64,000 bases of DNA from UBA1479 sp963976055 (GTDB lineage: Bacteria > Pseudomonadota > Alphaproteobacteria > Rhodospirillales > Casp-alpha2), in assembly GCA_963976055.1 (NCBI GenBank), contig CAXBJB010000013.1:1-64000 (forward strand), written 5' to 3'. The translations under genes were made by a program, and so were the position numbers. A model generated the notes under the pieces. The model saw only the letters and a program-made list of their open reading frames with translations, was not told where the DNA came from and searched no databases. Every line of letters begins with the position of its first letter. The first letter of the stretch is position 1. Positions 26,239 through 36,181 of the stretch are shown here, one piece after another.

Positions 26239-28716
26239 ATGAACAACGAACACCAGTCCACGCGGACATTGAACCGTAGGGCGACACGAATGGCGCGATC
26301 CAGCCTGTTGGCGGGCGCGTCGCTGCTGGCACTGGCGCTGGCCACGCCCGCCGGCGCCGCGCCGGAGATGCTCCCGGCCGGCAACGGCACGGACAGCACC
26401 ATCGAAAAGGCCCAAGCCGACGACGTTTTCACCTTCAAGATTTCATCGAAGCCCCTGTCCCGGGCCATCGCCGAATTCTCGGCCGTCACCGGCCTTCAGG
26501 TCCTTTATACGGAACCCGCCGTGTTCGACCGGACCGCCCCGGCGCTGGCCGGAGATTTTACCGCGCACGACGCCTTGACTCGCCTGCTTGCCGGCTCGGG
26601 CCTGATCGGGCGCTATACGTCTTCCGCGTCGGTCACCGTCGAGTTGCCCGGCAAGGACGCCAACGGCGACGTCATGACCATGGGCCCCGTGACCGTCGAG
26701 GGCCAGGGCGAAAAGGCCGGCGGCGCCATCGCGGGCTATGTCGCGAAACGCAGCCTGTCGGCGACCAAGACCGACACGCCGCTGATCGAAACGCCGCAGT
26801 CGATTTCCATCATCACCCGCGACCAGATGGATGCCCGCAACGTCAACAAGATCAACGAGGTGCTGCGCTATACGCCGGGCGTCGATCCGCAACCGTATGG
26901 CAACGAACCGCGCTATACCGACCTGCGCATGCGTGGGTTGAATGCAACGACCAACGGCATTTTTCAGGATGGCCTGGCGCTGACCTTCCCCGATTACGTC
27001 GTCAGCTACAATCCGGAACCCTGGGGCGCGGAACGGGTCGAGGTCCCTCGCGGCCCGGCCTCCGTGCTCTACGGTCAGGGATCGCCCGGTGGACTGGTCA
27101 ACTATGTCTCCAAGCGCCCGACAACGGATCCCATCAACATCGTCCACTTTGAAGGCGGCGATTTCGATCGCTATCAGGGCAAGTTCGATTTCGCAGGGGC
27201 GATCGACGAGTCCAAGCAGTTCTCGTATCGCTTTACCGGCCTCTACCGCGACAGCGATACCTTCATCGACTTCATCGAAGACGATCGATACTGGTTTGCC
27301 CCACAAATAAGCTGGCAGCCGTCGAAGAGCACGACCGTGACGCTGTTCAGCCATTACCAGCAGGACAAAACCAAGAACTCTCAGGCCCTTCCCAGGTCCG
27401 GAACGGTGGTCGCAAATCCAAACGGTGAGGTTCCGCTCAGCCGCTTCGTCGGCGAGCCGGATATCGACCGGGTCGACCGGACGGAATACGCCATCGGATA
27501 CGAGGTCGCGCACGACGTGGGCGAACGCCTGAAACTCAGCCATAAACTCCGCTACAACAACGTCGATCTGGACGATGTCGTTGTTTACGGCTCGGGATTC
27601 GACGGCAACCGGACATTGTCGCGCAGCGTTTATGGCAACTTCGGCAATCTGGACGGGGTCTACACGGACAGCAACGCGCAGCTGAAGCTGGATGTCGCCG
27701 GCACCAAGCACACCTTTCTGGCCGGTCTCGATTATCAGCTCATGTACCTGGAACAGATCGCGAGCTCCGCATCGGCGACGTCGATCGACGTTTTCGCGCC
27801 GGTCTACGGCACGCAGACGTCCGAAGGGAACATCATCATCAACAAGGACTTCACGCGCAGCCAAACAGGTATCTATCTGCAGGACCAGATCGAATGGGGC
27901 GACCATTGGCGCTTCACCCTGGGCGGGCGGTTCGACCGCGCGGTGACCGAAACCGTCAATCACCTTACCAAGGCGGTTTCCCAGCAATCGGACAGCGCCT
28001 TCACCGGCCGGGCGGGCGTGGTCTACCTGTTCGACAATGGGCTGGCACCCTACGCCAGCTATGCGGAATCCTTCGCGCCCGTGATCGGCACCAACCCGTC
28101 CAGCAAGAACTACAAACCCGAAACCGGCCAGCAATACGAGGTCGGCATCAAGTTCCAACCTGAGGGCAGCCGCAGTTCCGTGACACTGGCCGCCTTCGAC
28201 CTGCGTCGCCAGAACTATACGGAAACGGATCCGTCGACAAACACGACGGATCAGACGGCCGCCGTCCGCTCCCAAGGCATCGAGTTGGAGGGCGTGGCGA
28301 GCTTCGACTTCGGCCTGAACGTGACCGCCGGATACACCTACATGGAAACCGAAGTCATCGAGAGCGTCGATCCGGCCGACCTGGGCGATGTTCTGGCCCC
28401 CGCGCCCAAGCACGTCGCCACGGCTTGGGCGGACTACACCATCCCGGAAGGCCCCTTCAAAGGCCTGGGCTTCGGTGCTGGCGTCCGCTATCGCGGCATG
28501 CATTGGGGTGACGGCGACCGGACCCTTTCCGTTCCCGCCTTTCTTCTGTTCGACGCCTCGGTCCATTACGAATGGAAAGGTGTGCATTTCGGGCTGCATG
28601 CGCGAAACCTGTTGGACAAGCAGCATGTCGGATCCTGCTATTACCGGAACAGCGCCGGAATTTGCACGGCGGGTGAACCGCTGACCGTTATCGGCAATCT
28701 GTCCTACCAGTGGTAG
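26239..28716 (+). CDS. TonB-dependent siderophore receptor with STN signalling domain
   Basis: The 825-residue protein begins with an extended signal peptide, then an STN (secretin/TonB short N-terminal) domain with FKISSKPLSRAIAEFSAVTG, a plug (TPQSISIITRDQMDARN, VEVPRGPASVLYGQGSPGGL) and a barrel with C-terminal GNLSYQW. This is the FpvA/FoxA/FhuE type that imports ferric siderophores and signals through FecR. The upstream sigma and FecR genes and the following DUF3649, PepSY and DUF3325 genes support iron rather than copper. The siderophore cannot be named. Confidence 0.92.
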   Translation: MNNEHQSTRTLNRRATRMARSSLLAGASLLALALATPAGAAPEMLPAGNGTDSTIEKAQADDVFTFKISSKPLSRAIAEFSAVTGLQVLYTEPAVFDRTAPALAGDFTAHDALTRLLAGSGLIGRYTSSASVTVELPGKDANGDVMTMGPVTVEGQGEKAGGAIAGYVAKRSLSATKTDTPLIETPQSISIITRDQMDARNVNKINEVLRYTPGVDPQPYGNEPRYTDLRMRGLNATTNGIFQDGLALTFPDYVVSYNPEPWGAERVEVPRGPASVLYGQGSPGGLVNYVSKRPTTDPINIVHFEGGDFDRYQGKFDFAGAIDESKQFSYRFTGLYRDSDTFIDFIEDDRYWFAPQISWQPSKSTTVTLFSHYQQDKTKNSQALPRSGTVVANPNGEVPLSRFVGEPDIDRVDRTEYAIGYEVAHDVGERLKLSHKLRYNNVDLDDVVVYGSGFDGNRTLSRSVYGNFGNLDGVYTDSNAQLKLDVAGTKHTFLAGLDYQLMYLEQIASSASATSIDVFAPVYGTQTSEGNIIINKDFTRSQTGIYLQDQIEWGDHWRFTLGGRFDRAVTETVNHLTKAVSQQSDSAFTGRAGVVYLFDNGLAPYASYAESFAPVIGTNPSSKNYKPETGQQYEVGIKFQPEGSRSSVTLAAFDLRRQNYTETDPSTNTTDQTAAVRSQGIELEGVASFDFGLNVTAGYTYMETEVIESVDPADLGDVLAPAPKHVATAWADYTIPEGPFKGLGFGAGVRYRGMHWGDGDRTLSVPAFLLFDASVHYEWKGVHFGLHARNLLDKQHVGSCYYRNSAGICTAGEPLTVIGNLSYQW

Positions 28717-28808
28717 GCCAGGGAACCGTGCGATGCCCTATCCCACTTCCGGGAGAAATTTTTTTTCCGAGACACGAGGATTGCGGCCGGTTGATTCGTC
28801 TTAGAGTC

Positions 28809-29150
28809 ATGAACACGACATTCGACGAACCAACCGGCCCTTTGCGCGTGACGGAACGTCTGCGCCGCGCCCTGGACGCGCGCCCCCGATTGACCCGCTG
28901 GCTTTTGGCCGGCCCCGGCGCGGTGGCGGCGGCCCTTCTGTTCGCCATGGCCATGCCGGTCTGGCTGCCCAAGGGGGCAGCCGGGATCGACAACATCGCC
29001 TTTCCCCTGATCCTGGTTCCGCTGATCTGGGCCGTGGTCTTCGTTTATGCCTGCGTGGAGGAAAGCCTCCTGCGCTGCACGGCCGTGATGTGCGGCACCG
29101 CCGCCGTCTGCGGGCTGACCGCCGCCATGGCCTTTGCGGGATGGATATGA
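28809..29150 (+). CDS. DUF3649-like small membrane protein
   Basis: The 113-residue product has three hydrophobic segments (LLAGPGAVAAALLFAMAMPVW, FPLILVPLIWAVVFVYACVE, VMCGTAAVCGLTAAMAF). Size, pattern and place (after a siderophore receptor and before a PepSY reductase-like protein and a DUF3325 protein) match the DUF3649 family of iron-uptake operons. It is probably part of an inner-membrane complex acting on the imported ferric siderophore. ATG 28809 has no strong ribosome site. Confidence 0.72.
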   Translation: MNTTFDEPTGPLRVTERLRRALDARPRLTRWLLAGPGAVAAALLFAMAMPVWLPKGAAGIDNIAFPLILVPLIWAVVFVYACVEESLLRCTAVMCGTAAVCGLTAAMAFAGWI

Positions 29151-29190
29151 CGCACCCCGACCGGATCGAACAGCGACGGAAGCCCCACCG

Positions 29191-30777
29191 ATGAAATCTC
29201 TTTCGCAATCCCAACTGAAACGCCTGACCGCCGTGCACGGCTGGTCGGGAACCGTCCTGGGCCTGCTGCTGTACGCCGTCGTCGCCACCGGCACGGTCGC
29301 CGTATTCGCCCACGAAATTGCCGAATGGTCCGTCGGCGGCGCCAAGAATCACGCCCCGCTGGCGGGCGGCCTCGACGGCAAGGTCCGTCCCATCGCGGAA
29401 CGGATGACCAAGGGATACCTTGAAGAAATCGCGATCTGGGCAACGGCCAAAGGCGACTTGAACGTGTTTCCCCATGCCCATGCCCGCAATCCGGACAGCG
29501 GGAAAATCGGCAATTACGGCACCCTGTTCCGGCTTGACGGCGCAACGGGTGCGGAATTGGCGCGCAATGAAGGATTCGTGTTCACCAAACCGGAATGGTT
29601 CGAAGCCAGCGCGCTCGAAGACTTTCTCGTCGACCTGCACGTGCAGCTCTACGTCCCGCGGCCGTGGGGCCTGATCCTGACCGGAATCCTGGGGCTGTCC
29701 ATGATGGCGGCGGGCGTTACCGGCTTTCTCATGCACCGCCATCTGATCCGCGACCTGTTCGTCGCCGCCCGGCCGGGCGGCCGTCTTGTCACGGCCCGCG
29801 ACCGCCATGTCCTGGCCGCAAGTTGGGGTCTGCTGTTCGCCTTTCTTCTGGGGTTCACCGGCTCGTTCTTCAGTTTCGCGGGGACTGTCTCCCTGCCCCT
29901 GATATCGCAGGTCGCCTTCGGCGGCGACCAAAAGGCGATGCGCGAAACCCTTTTCGAGCCCGCCGTGACCCCCGACCCGCGCCCAGTGGCCCTGACCGAC
30001 CTCGACGCCGTGGTCGCCCGGTCCACGGCCCTGGCCGGCGCGCCGGTCCGCTTCATCGTGGTCGATCACTATGGCCGCGCCGATGCGCGCATCAACCTCT
30101 GGCACATGCCGCCACAAGGAAGCCTGACCTGGGTGCGCAACGTGTTCGACGGTACGGACGGCCGGTTCCTGGGCGTCAAGCCTCGGGTCGGCCGGCAACC
30201 GTCGGCGGGCAGCACCCTATATGAGCTGATCTGGCCCCTGCACACGGGCGATTTCGCGGGCCCCTTGTCCAAGGCTGTCTGGGTCGGGCTGGGTACCGCC
30301 ATGTGCTACGTGATCCTGTCCGGCATGCAGCTTTGGGTGCGCCGCCGCGAAGATGCCGCCCTGTGGCGGGGCTTCGGGCGCGCGGTCACGATCACCGCCT
30401 ACGGCTTGCCGTTCGCCATGACGGCGGCGGCCCATGGCTTCTTCCTGTCCCTGCCGGCCGGCAATCCCTTTTACTGGACACCGATGGGCTTCGTCTTGGC
30501 AGCCCTCGCCTGTATCGCGGTCGGTGTCTTCGCGGGCGACGGCGGCAACCTGACACAGCGGTTCCGCCGCCTGCTCGGCGCCGCCTGCGTCGCCCTGCCC
30601 ATCGTGCGCATGGCCATGGGCGGCTTGGGCTGGGCGGATGCCGTGGTTCAGGGACAGGGGGCGGTGCTGTCCTTCGATCTGATGTTCCTCGTGCTCGGCG
30701 CCCTGCTGTTCCGCTGGGCGACGTGGCAGCCCCATGGCCGCCCTGCCGGCGACCCGTTGCCGGAACCCGCGGAATGA
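29191..30777 (+). CDS. PepSY-associated membrane protein (siderophore-iron reductase-like)
   Basis: The 528-residue protein has an N-terminal helix (GWSGTVLGLLLYAVVATGTVAVF), periplasmic PepSY-like segments, and several further helices, including MMAAGVTGFLMHRHLI and a late cluster of four. Conserved histidines within helices (VHGWSG, HRHLIRD, LWPLHTGDF, AAHGFFLS) suggest bis-heme binding, as in FoxB/FpvG-type proteins that reduce ferric siderophores. GGAAG precedes ATG 29191. It overlaps the DUF3325 gene by ATGA. Confidence 0.83.
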   Translation: MKSLSQSQLKRLTAVHGWSGTVLGLLLYAVVATGTVAVFAHEIAEWSVGGAKNHAPLAGGLDGKVRPIAERMTKGYLEEIAIWATAKGDLNVFPHAHARNPDSGKIGNYGTLFRLDGATGAELARNEGFVFTKPEWFEASALEDFLVDLHVQLYVPRPWGLILTGILGLSMMAAGVTGFLMHRHLIRDLFVAARPGGRLVTARDRHVLAASWGLLFAFLLGFTGSFFSFAGTVSLPLISQVAFGGDQKAMRETLFEPAVTPDPRPVALTDLDAVVARSTALAGAPVRFIVVDHYGRADARINLWHMPPQGSLTWVRNVFDGTDGRFLGVKPRVGRQPSAGSTLYELIWPLHTGDFAGPLSKAVWVGLGTAMCYVILSGMQLWVRRREDAALWRGFGRAVTITAYGLPFAMTAAAHGFFLSLPAGNPFYWTPMGFVLAALACIAVGVFAGDGGNLTQRFRRLLGAACVALPIVRMAMGGLGWADAVVQGQGAVLSFDLMFLVLGALLFRWATWQPHGRPAGDPLPEPAE

Positions 30778-31064
30778 GCATTCTGGCCATCGTCGCCGCT
30801 GTTGCCGCCTCGACAGCAGCCCTCGCCTATCTTGCCGTGGGCGACGCCAAACGGCGGCGCGTGTTCGGCCTGCCCCCCCTTGAACGCAAGGCATGGCAGA
30901 CCTGGCTTGCCATCGCCGGCGTGCTGGCCCCCGCCGTGTTGCTACTCTACGGCAATGGTGGCGGTGCCGGTTTCACCGTGTGGTGCGGGACCGTCAGCGT
31001 CGCCGGCTGGGCCCTCGCCGCGACGTCCCCCGCCCAGGCCGCCGCGCAGCCGCCCGGCAAGTGA
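30774..31064 (+). CDS. DUF3325-like small membrane protein
   Basis: The 96-residue product has three hydrophobic segments and a basic loop (GDAKRRRVFGLPPLERKAWQ). It overlaps the PepSY gene by 4 bp. DUF3325 proteins are regular partners of PepSY and DUF3649 proteins in siderophore operons and probably complete the same membrane complex. It closes the iron operon and converges with the tectonin gene 14 bp away. Confidence 0.75.
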   Translation: MSILAIVAAVAASTAALAYLAVGDAKRRRVFGLPPLERKAWQTWLAIAGVLAPAVLLLYGNGGGAGFTVWCGTVSVAGWALAATSPAQAAAQPPGK

Positions 31065-31078
31065 CCGGCAAGTGACGG

Positions 31079-33736
31079 TCAGTCCTTGGCGCGCCAGATG
31101 TCGCCGGTCGCGACAAGGCCGCCCGACGTGTTGGCCAGCCAGGGCCGCCCCTCGATGGTGACCGTCACCCTTTCCATGGTCTGGGTGATGTTGACGTCGT
31201 CGAAACGCCCGTTCGACGCATTCCATTTCTTCAGGAGCTGCGTGGACTGATCTAGAGCATAGACGGAACCGTCGGCGCCGACGCCCAAATCCTGCGCTTT
31301 CAGCGCCGTCCCCTTGGGCCGGTTTTCGAACTTGGACCCCGTGTATTGCTGAACCTCGGACGACTGGTTCAAAATCCACAGATCGCCACCGGCGCCTAAG
31401 TGGACATAGAAAATGTCGCTGTTTTCGATCTTCTTGAACACGCTCTTGCCGGCTTCCATCTTGTACAGTTGGGCGCCGGCGGCCACGTAGACTGTGCCGT
31501 CCGCGGCGACCGCCATGTTGCGCGGCGTGTTGGTGTCGGTGGAATTGATGACGTAATAGACCTTTTCCTGGGTCCCCTTGAGGCGATAGACACGGGCCGG
31601 CGCGATCTGGCTCAACGCCCACAGAGTACCGCTTTCATCCTCGCCCACGTCGGCCAGGGACGAATTGGAGAAAGATTTCGTGAGGGCCTCGAACTTTTCG
31701 GTCTTGGTGTTGAACTTGAAAACCCCCGTGTCGCCCGAAATGTAGACCGCGCCCGTATGCCCGGCATGAACGTCCGACAGCATGGCCATGTTGGCTTCGG
31801 CGGCGCTCGACTTGTACTTGTCGAACTTCAGGTTCTTGGTAAAGGTGAACGCGCTGGCGCTCTGCGACGAGACGACGGCGGCGGTCGTGCCGCTGCCGGT
31901 GGTGTCGCCGCTCGACTTCTGGGCCAGGACCCGGTCGCCGGCCTCGTTGCGTTCGAAATAACGGGTCGCCAGGACCTTGCGCGTGCTTGTCACGACCCAG
32001 GGAAATCCGTTGGGGCCGACGGCGACGGCGGCGGGCGTGTGGCCCGGCACCAGGACCTGGGAAAATTTCTTGCCGAACGGGCGCTTGCGCATCAAAAGGT
32101 CGTTGGTGTTGACCAGAAATACCGTGCCGTCAGGCCCCACCGCGATGCTGCGCGCCAATTGAAAAAGCGGGGTGCAGGGGCTTTTGCCGCAACGCTGGGC
32201 GATCTGATCCTTGCTGATCGTCCAGGGCGTGCCGTCCGGCCCCGCGGCGATCTGAACCCCCAAACCGGGAACATTGCTGGTCTTTCCCGTCGCCTTGTCG
32301 AGACGGGACAAGATGCCCTCGGCATTGGCGAACAGCACGATATCGTCTTTGCCGCCAATGGAAATGTCCGATGCGGTGATGCCTTGGACCTGAACCCAGG
32401 CCGTGCCATCGTGGCGGAACACGCGGCCGACGCCGGTCACGCCCCACGGGCTGCCCGTGCTGTCCACGGCGATGCGCGCCAACTGCCCGGGAAAGCTTTC
32501 GAAAGCACCCCGGGCATTGCTCCAGCGTGTGATCCCGCCGCTGGTATCCAGCGCGAAAACGCTGCCGTCGCGGCCGATGGCGATCTGCTGTGCCGTGCCG
32601 CGCGTGTCGACGAATTCCAGTTTCTCGTTCGTCGTGCTGGCGGCCGGGTCGCTGGTTCCGCCGCCGCCGCCGGGCGACACGGAAGTGCTGTTGGAATTGG
32701 ACTTGTTGCCCGTGCCCGAGCCGCTGCCCGACGTGCCGATGGATTGGGCCGTCGGCGTGGTCGCCTTGGCGTCCGGCGCGGTGCTTTCCGTGGCCGTGCT
32801 TGCCGTGGCCTGCACATTACCCGCCGTGATTTGCGGCGCGATGATCGGTTTCGCCTGCGCCAGCGGCGCCTGGGGCACGGTGGCGTGCGGTGTTTCCGTC
32901 TTGTCTTTGTTTTCTTCCTCGGTCAACGGCACCTGATCGCGGATCAGCACGGTGGCGAGGATACGTCCATCGGACAAGGTCACCCAAGGGCCGCCGTTGG
33001 GGGTGAGCCCCGCGGCGACGACACCGGAAATCCCTTCGTAGGGTACCCAGCGCATGGGCGACATGCGCAATTTCCGCAACTGTCCCTCGCCATCGACGAT
33101 GACGGCCGAGCCGTCGGCGCCGAGCGCGATGTCGCGGGCAATGCCCGGCATGGCGATCCACGCACCGTCTTCCCAGCGCATGATCTGCCCCTTGGGCGTG
33201 ACGATCCACGGCTTGCCTCGGATATCGAGGGCGATGCGCCGCGCCAACTGCCCCGGCACGGCCTTCCAGCTTTGCGACAGCGGCTCCCATTTTTCAACGG
33301 TGCCGGCAAGCCGGGCGATGTAAATGTTGCCGACCGCGTCACCGGCCACGTCGGCGACCTTGTCGCCTTTCGATTCCCACCACAGGCCGTTGAAGCGCAT
33401 GACGTTGCCGTCCGGGGTCACGCCCCAGGGCCGGTTGCCTTCGGCCGCGGTAATGCGCACGAAGACCCCCGACATCCTGGCCCATTTCTGGCTGACCGCA
33501 CGCCACCGCAGGGCGGCGCCATCATTCCCCACGGCATAAGCCATGGCGGCGGCGTTGATCGACAGATCCTTGGCCTGGCCGGGGATCGGCGTCCAGGTCG
33601 CCTTGATCGTCTCGCCTGCCGGTGGCGCCGTTACCCGCGACGACTGCCCTGTCGCGGGACGGCCACTTGCAAAGGGCAAAACCGCCAACATAAGAACCGC
33701 ACAGGTTATCCCGCGCAGAAACACGTTCTTCACCAT
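31079..33736 (-). CDS. Secreted tectonin-type beta-propeller protein
   Basis: The 885-residue product has a signal peptide (LPFASGRPATG region) followed by many repeats of about 35-40 residues of the form W-x-x-xPG-x-A-x-x-IAxxxxGxxWxVT (for example GVTPDGNVMRFNGLWWE, PWIVTPKGQIMRWEDGAW). These are tectonin repeats, which build beta-propellers that bind lipopolysaccharide or other glycans. A Ser/Thr/Gly/Pro-rich linker (about residues 270-370) splits it into two propeller blocks. ATG 33736 follows GGGAGG; GTG 33739 is the alternative. It lies 89 bp after a lipoprotein secretin gene on the same strand, so surface display or export through that secretin is a good guess. Confidence 0.78.
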   Translation of the reverse strand: MVKNVFLRGITCAVLMLAVLPFASGRPATGQSSRVTAPPAGETIKATWTPIPGQAKDLSINAAAMAYAVGNDGAALRWRAVSQKWARMSGVFVRITAAEGNRPWGVTPDGNVMRFNGLWWESKGDKVADVAGDAVGNIYIARLAGTVEKWEPLSQSWKAVPGQLARRIALDIRGKPWIVTPKGQIMRWEDGAWIAMPGIARDIALGADGSAVIVDGEGQLRKLRMSPMRWVPYEGISGVVAAGLTPNGGPWVTLSDGRILATVLIRDQVPLTEEENKDKTETPHATVPQAPLAQAKPIIAPQITAGNVQATASTATESTAPDAKATTPTAQSIGTSGSGSGTGNKSNSNSTSVSPGGGGGTSDPAASTTNEKLEFVDTRGTAQQIAIGRDGSVFALDTSGGITRWSNARGAFESFPGQLARIAVDSTGSPWGVTGVGRVFRHDGTAWVQVQGITASDISIGGKDDIVLFANAEGILSRLDKATGKTSNVPGLGVQIAAGPDGTPWTISKDQIAQRCGKSPCTPLFQLARSIAVGPDGTVFLVNTNDLLMRKRPFGKKFSQVLVPGHTPAAVAVGPNGFPWVVTSTRKVLATRYFERNEAGDRVLAQKSSGDTTGSGTTAAVVSSQSASAFTFTKNLKFDKYKSSAAEANMAMLSDVHAGHTGAVYISGDTGVFKFNTKTEKFEALTKSFSNSSLADVGEDESGTLWALSQIAPARVYRLKGTQEKVYYVINSTDTNTPRNMAVAADGTVYVAAGAQLYKMEAGKSVFKKIENSDIFYVHLGAGGDLWILNQSSEVQQYTGSKFENRPKGTALKAQDLGVGADGSVYALDQSTQLLKKWNASNGRFDDVNITQTMERVTVTIEGRPWLANTSGGLVATGDIWRAKD

Positions 33737-33825
33737 CACAATCCATGACCTCCCTGATCGATCGCAGGCATTCGCGTCGGATGAGGGTCCATGCGTCCCA
33801 CCACTCTCAGAGACGATTTAAGGTT

Positions 33826-35751
33826 CTAATTGTTCGCCAGTCGTTTTTGGATGCTGGCAATGTGTTCGAAGTTTCTGGGGTCTTCGTTCCAGGCCCTGAG
33901 GCGGAAATCGCCCGACCGGAATTCCTCGAAGAACTCGCGTTTCTTCAAGTTATCGATGATCTGATTGAATGTCGGACGTGGGGTGAACCAATCTTCGTGG
34001 CGTTTGGAGAGACGTTCCAGATCGCGTTCCAGATCGCTCAGGCGTTCGCGGGTCCTCTTGCGGTTGTCTTCCGCTTGGCGGGTATACTGCGGGCGCCGGG
34101 GCGTCAGCAGTATCAGGATCGAGCGTTCGAAGTGGCGCTTGGACCGCTCGGAAAACAACAGGCTGACGCCCGGGATATCCATGAGCCCCGGCACGCCGTC
34201 CTTGGAATTGGACGTTTCACGCTCGCTCAACCCACCCAAAATCAGGGTTTCGCCGAACCGCATGGTGACCGTCGAATTGACGTTGGTCTTCGTGGTGTCG
34301 AGACGGAATTCGAACAACACGGAACTTGCCGGGTCGGTCAAGAAGGTCCGTTCCGCGACCACGTGCAGGCGCAGGAAATCGTCTTCGAGAATTTCCGGCG
34401 TCACCGCCAGCTTGACCCCGACTTCTTTCTGCACGGAAACAGAATCTCCGTCGCCGCCGGAAACGGCGGCGGCCAGGATTTCCGTGCCCGAGAAGAATTC
34501 GGACGTCAGGCCCGATTGGGCGACCAGGCTCGGCTTGGCCAGGATTTCATTTTCCGAATCGGCCGAATTCGCGATGTTCAGCGAATAGGTCACCGCAGGG
34601 ATGCCGATCTGATTGGTGATCGTCCGCGTGTTTTCGTCGAGGCCGCTGTCGATCTTGTCGTTGATGTTGTTGCGCGACCAGCCGAAGCCGTAAGCACCCG
34701 TGGTCGGATTGCCGAACTGAAGCTGCAAGCCGTTCAGAAGGTTGATGCCCCGGGTCTGGCGCACGTCTTCCTGGGTGCCGATGATGACGACATCGACGAC
34801 GACCATGCTGGAATCGTTCCGCAGCCCTCCAGTGGCAGTGCCCGGCGCGACACCTGCCCCGGAATCCGCGCCATAGGGGTTCGCGGGGGCACTGCCGTAT
34901 GGGCTGGCCGCCGCCCCGTAGGGATTGCCCTGACCGGACGGCGAGCCATAGGGGTTTTGCTGGCCGAACTGGGCCGGGATGACCTTGGCGTCGTGCTCGT
35001 AGAACCCGCGCCAGGAGCGCAGCCGCCGTTCAAGCTGTTCGACCTTGCCGTTGGACGCGTCCTTGTCGCGGAAGGAATTAAGATAATCCTTCGCGGCCTC
35101 ATTGTCATTGAGGGCCGCCTTGACCAGGGCCTGAGACCACAGAATGTCGGGGTCGGCCGCCGTTTCCGGCGAGACCTTGGCCAACTGGTTCAGGGCCGCT
35201 TCCGCCATTTGCGGGTCATGGCTGTAGTAGGAACTGGCCGCCAGATTGTAGAGCAAGGCGGCATCATTCGGCCGGTGCAGGGCAACGGCGGCAAGATGCC
35301 CCTGGGCCAGCGCGTAGCGGCGCTGATCCATGTAAAGCAGGCCCAGTTGATAGCGCGCCGCGAGATGGCTGGGATCGAACTTGAGGGCGAGAAGCAGCCC
35401 CTGTTCGGCCAGCTCAAGCTTGGACCGATCCTTGGAAATGCCGATCAGATGATAGGCGAGACCGTTGAGAAACTGCAAATCCGCATTGGTGATATCAAGT
35501 TTGAGCGCGCCGCTGAACAGGCGCTGGGCCTTGTCCAGGTCCTTGTCACGAAGCGCCTGTTCGCCCTCCCGGATCAAGGTGACAAGCTCGCGCGGCTGCG
35601 ACATTTGCGCCGACAGGTTTGCCCCTTCTTCGCCGGACGACATGGTCGTCGCCGTGCCGAAGTTTAGGGTCTGGCACCCCCCAAGAGAGGCCGCCAACGC
35701 CACAACCGGCAGACCGCGCCACCGAACACCAAACACAAATCCGTTATTCAC
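33826..35751 (-). CDS. TPR-containing lipoprotein secretin (GspD/PilQ superfamily)
   Basis: The 641-residue protein starts with a lipoprotein signal (LAASLGGC, lipidated Cys near residue 26), then TPR-like helices (about 50-260), a flexible linker with four PYG repeats (about 265-310), and a secretin domain with the signature VPGLMDIPGVSLLFS and ILILLTPR, ending in a charged coiled-coil tail. Secretins form outer-membrane pores for type II, III, IV pilus or Tad systems. The fused TPRs could replace a separate pilotin. No other secretion component is nearby. GTG 35751 after GGGGGT is chosen because it gives the lipoprotein signal. Confidence 0.82.
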   Translation of the reverse strand: MNNGFVFGVRWRGLPVVALAASLGGCQTLNFGTATTMSSGEEGANLSAQMSQPRELVTLIREGEQALRDKDLDKAQRLFSGALKLDITNADLQFLNGLAYHLIGISKDRSKLELAEQGLLLALKFDPSHLAARYQLGLLYMDQRRYALAQGHLAAVALHRPNDAALLYNLAASSYYSHDPQMAEAALNQLAKVSPETAADPDILWSQALVKAALNDNEAAKDYLNSFRDKDASNGKVEQLERRLRSWRGFYEHDAKVIPAQFGQQNPYGSPSGQGNPYGAAASPYGSAPANPYGADSGAGVAPGTATGGLRNDSSMVVVDVVIIGTQEDVRQTRGINLLNGLQLQFGNPTTGAYGFGWSRNNINDKIDSGLDENTRTITNQIGIPAVTYSLNIANSADSENEILAKPSLVAQSGLTSEFFSGTEILAAAVSGGDGDSVSVQKEVGVKLAVTPEILEDDFLRLHVVAERTFLTDPASSVLFEFRLDTTKTNVNSTVTMRFGETLILGGLSERETSNSKDGVPGLMDIPGVSLLFSERSKRHFERSILILLTPRRPQYTRQAEDNRKRTRERLSDLERDLERLSKRHEDWFTPRPTFNQIIDNLKKREFFEEFRSGDFRLRAWNEDPRNFEHIASIQKRLANN

Positions 35752-36181
35752 TGATACCCCCGCTACGGCCTGCAACAGGCCGTCTTTTCCATGACCCCGA
35801 TCACTAAGCAATTACCCACAAAGTGCATGCAAATATAAAGAGAACAAAAAGGCAAAATACTGCTTATGCGGCCAGACAGCCGGGACACAAGCACACTGCG
35901 TTATGATCAAGCGCAGAATTATGCGGCCCGACCGGCACAATCCGGCCGCGCACCTCCATCCACGCTAGGCGTTATTCTTTCCACGATGGATTAAGGGGGA
36001 GAAACCCGGGGACCGAAAGCGCAAATAGCCGTGCATGGCGTTTTGCCGCGCAAATCGGATATCGATTACGTAAATCGGATAGTAAAGCGCCCGCAGGAAA
36101 CACCGCATCGGATTTCCGGCGGCACCTCAACCCTACCGGCGCAGGCCGCATCCGGGCGATTCGCCCGATATGCTCCCGCCC
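35752..36181. other. Intergenic region, promoter side of the secretin gene
   Basis: This stretch holds the promoter region of the secretin/tectonin pair, with a clearly AT-rich block around 35800-35870. A GGCCGGATTGTGCCGGTC-like hairpin lies around 35930-35955 (minus-strand sense). I find no credible ORF and no RNA gene. Confidence 0.4.

Noticed and set aside
28745..28772. Run of eight T after a short TCCC/GGGA stem as terminator of the siderophore receptor gene
   Set aside because: The stem has only four pairs, and the following genes on the same strand appear to be part of the iron operon.
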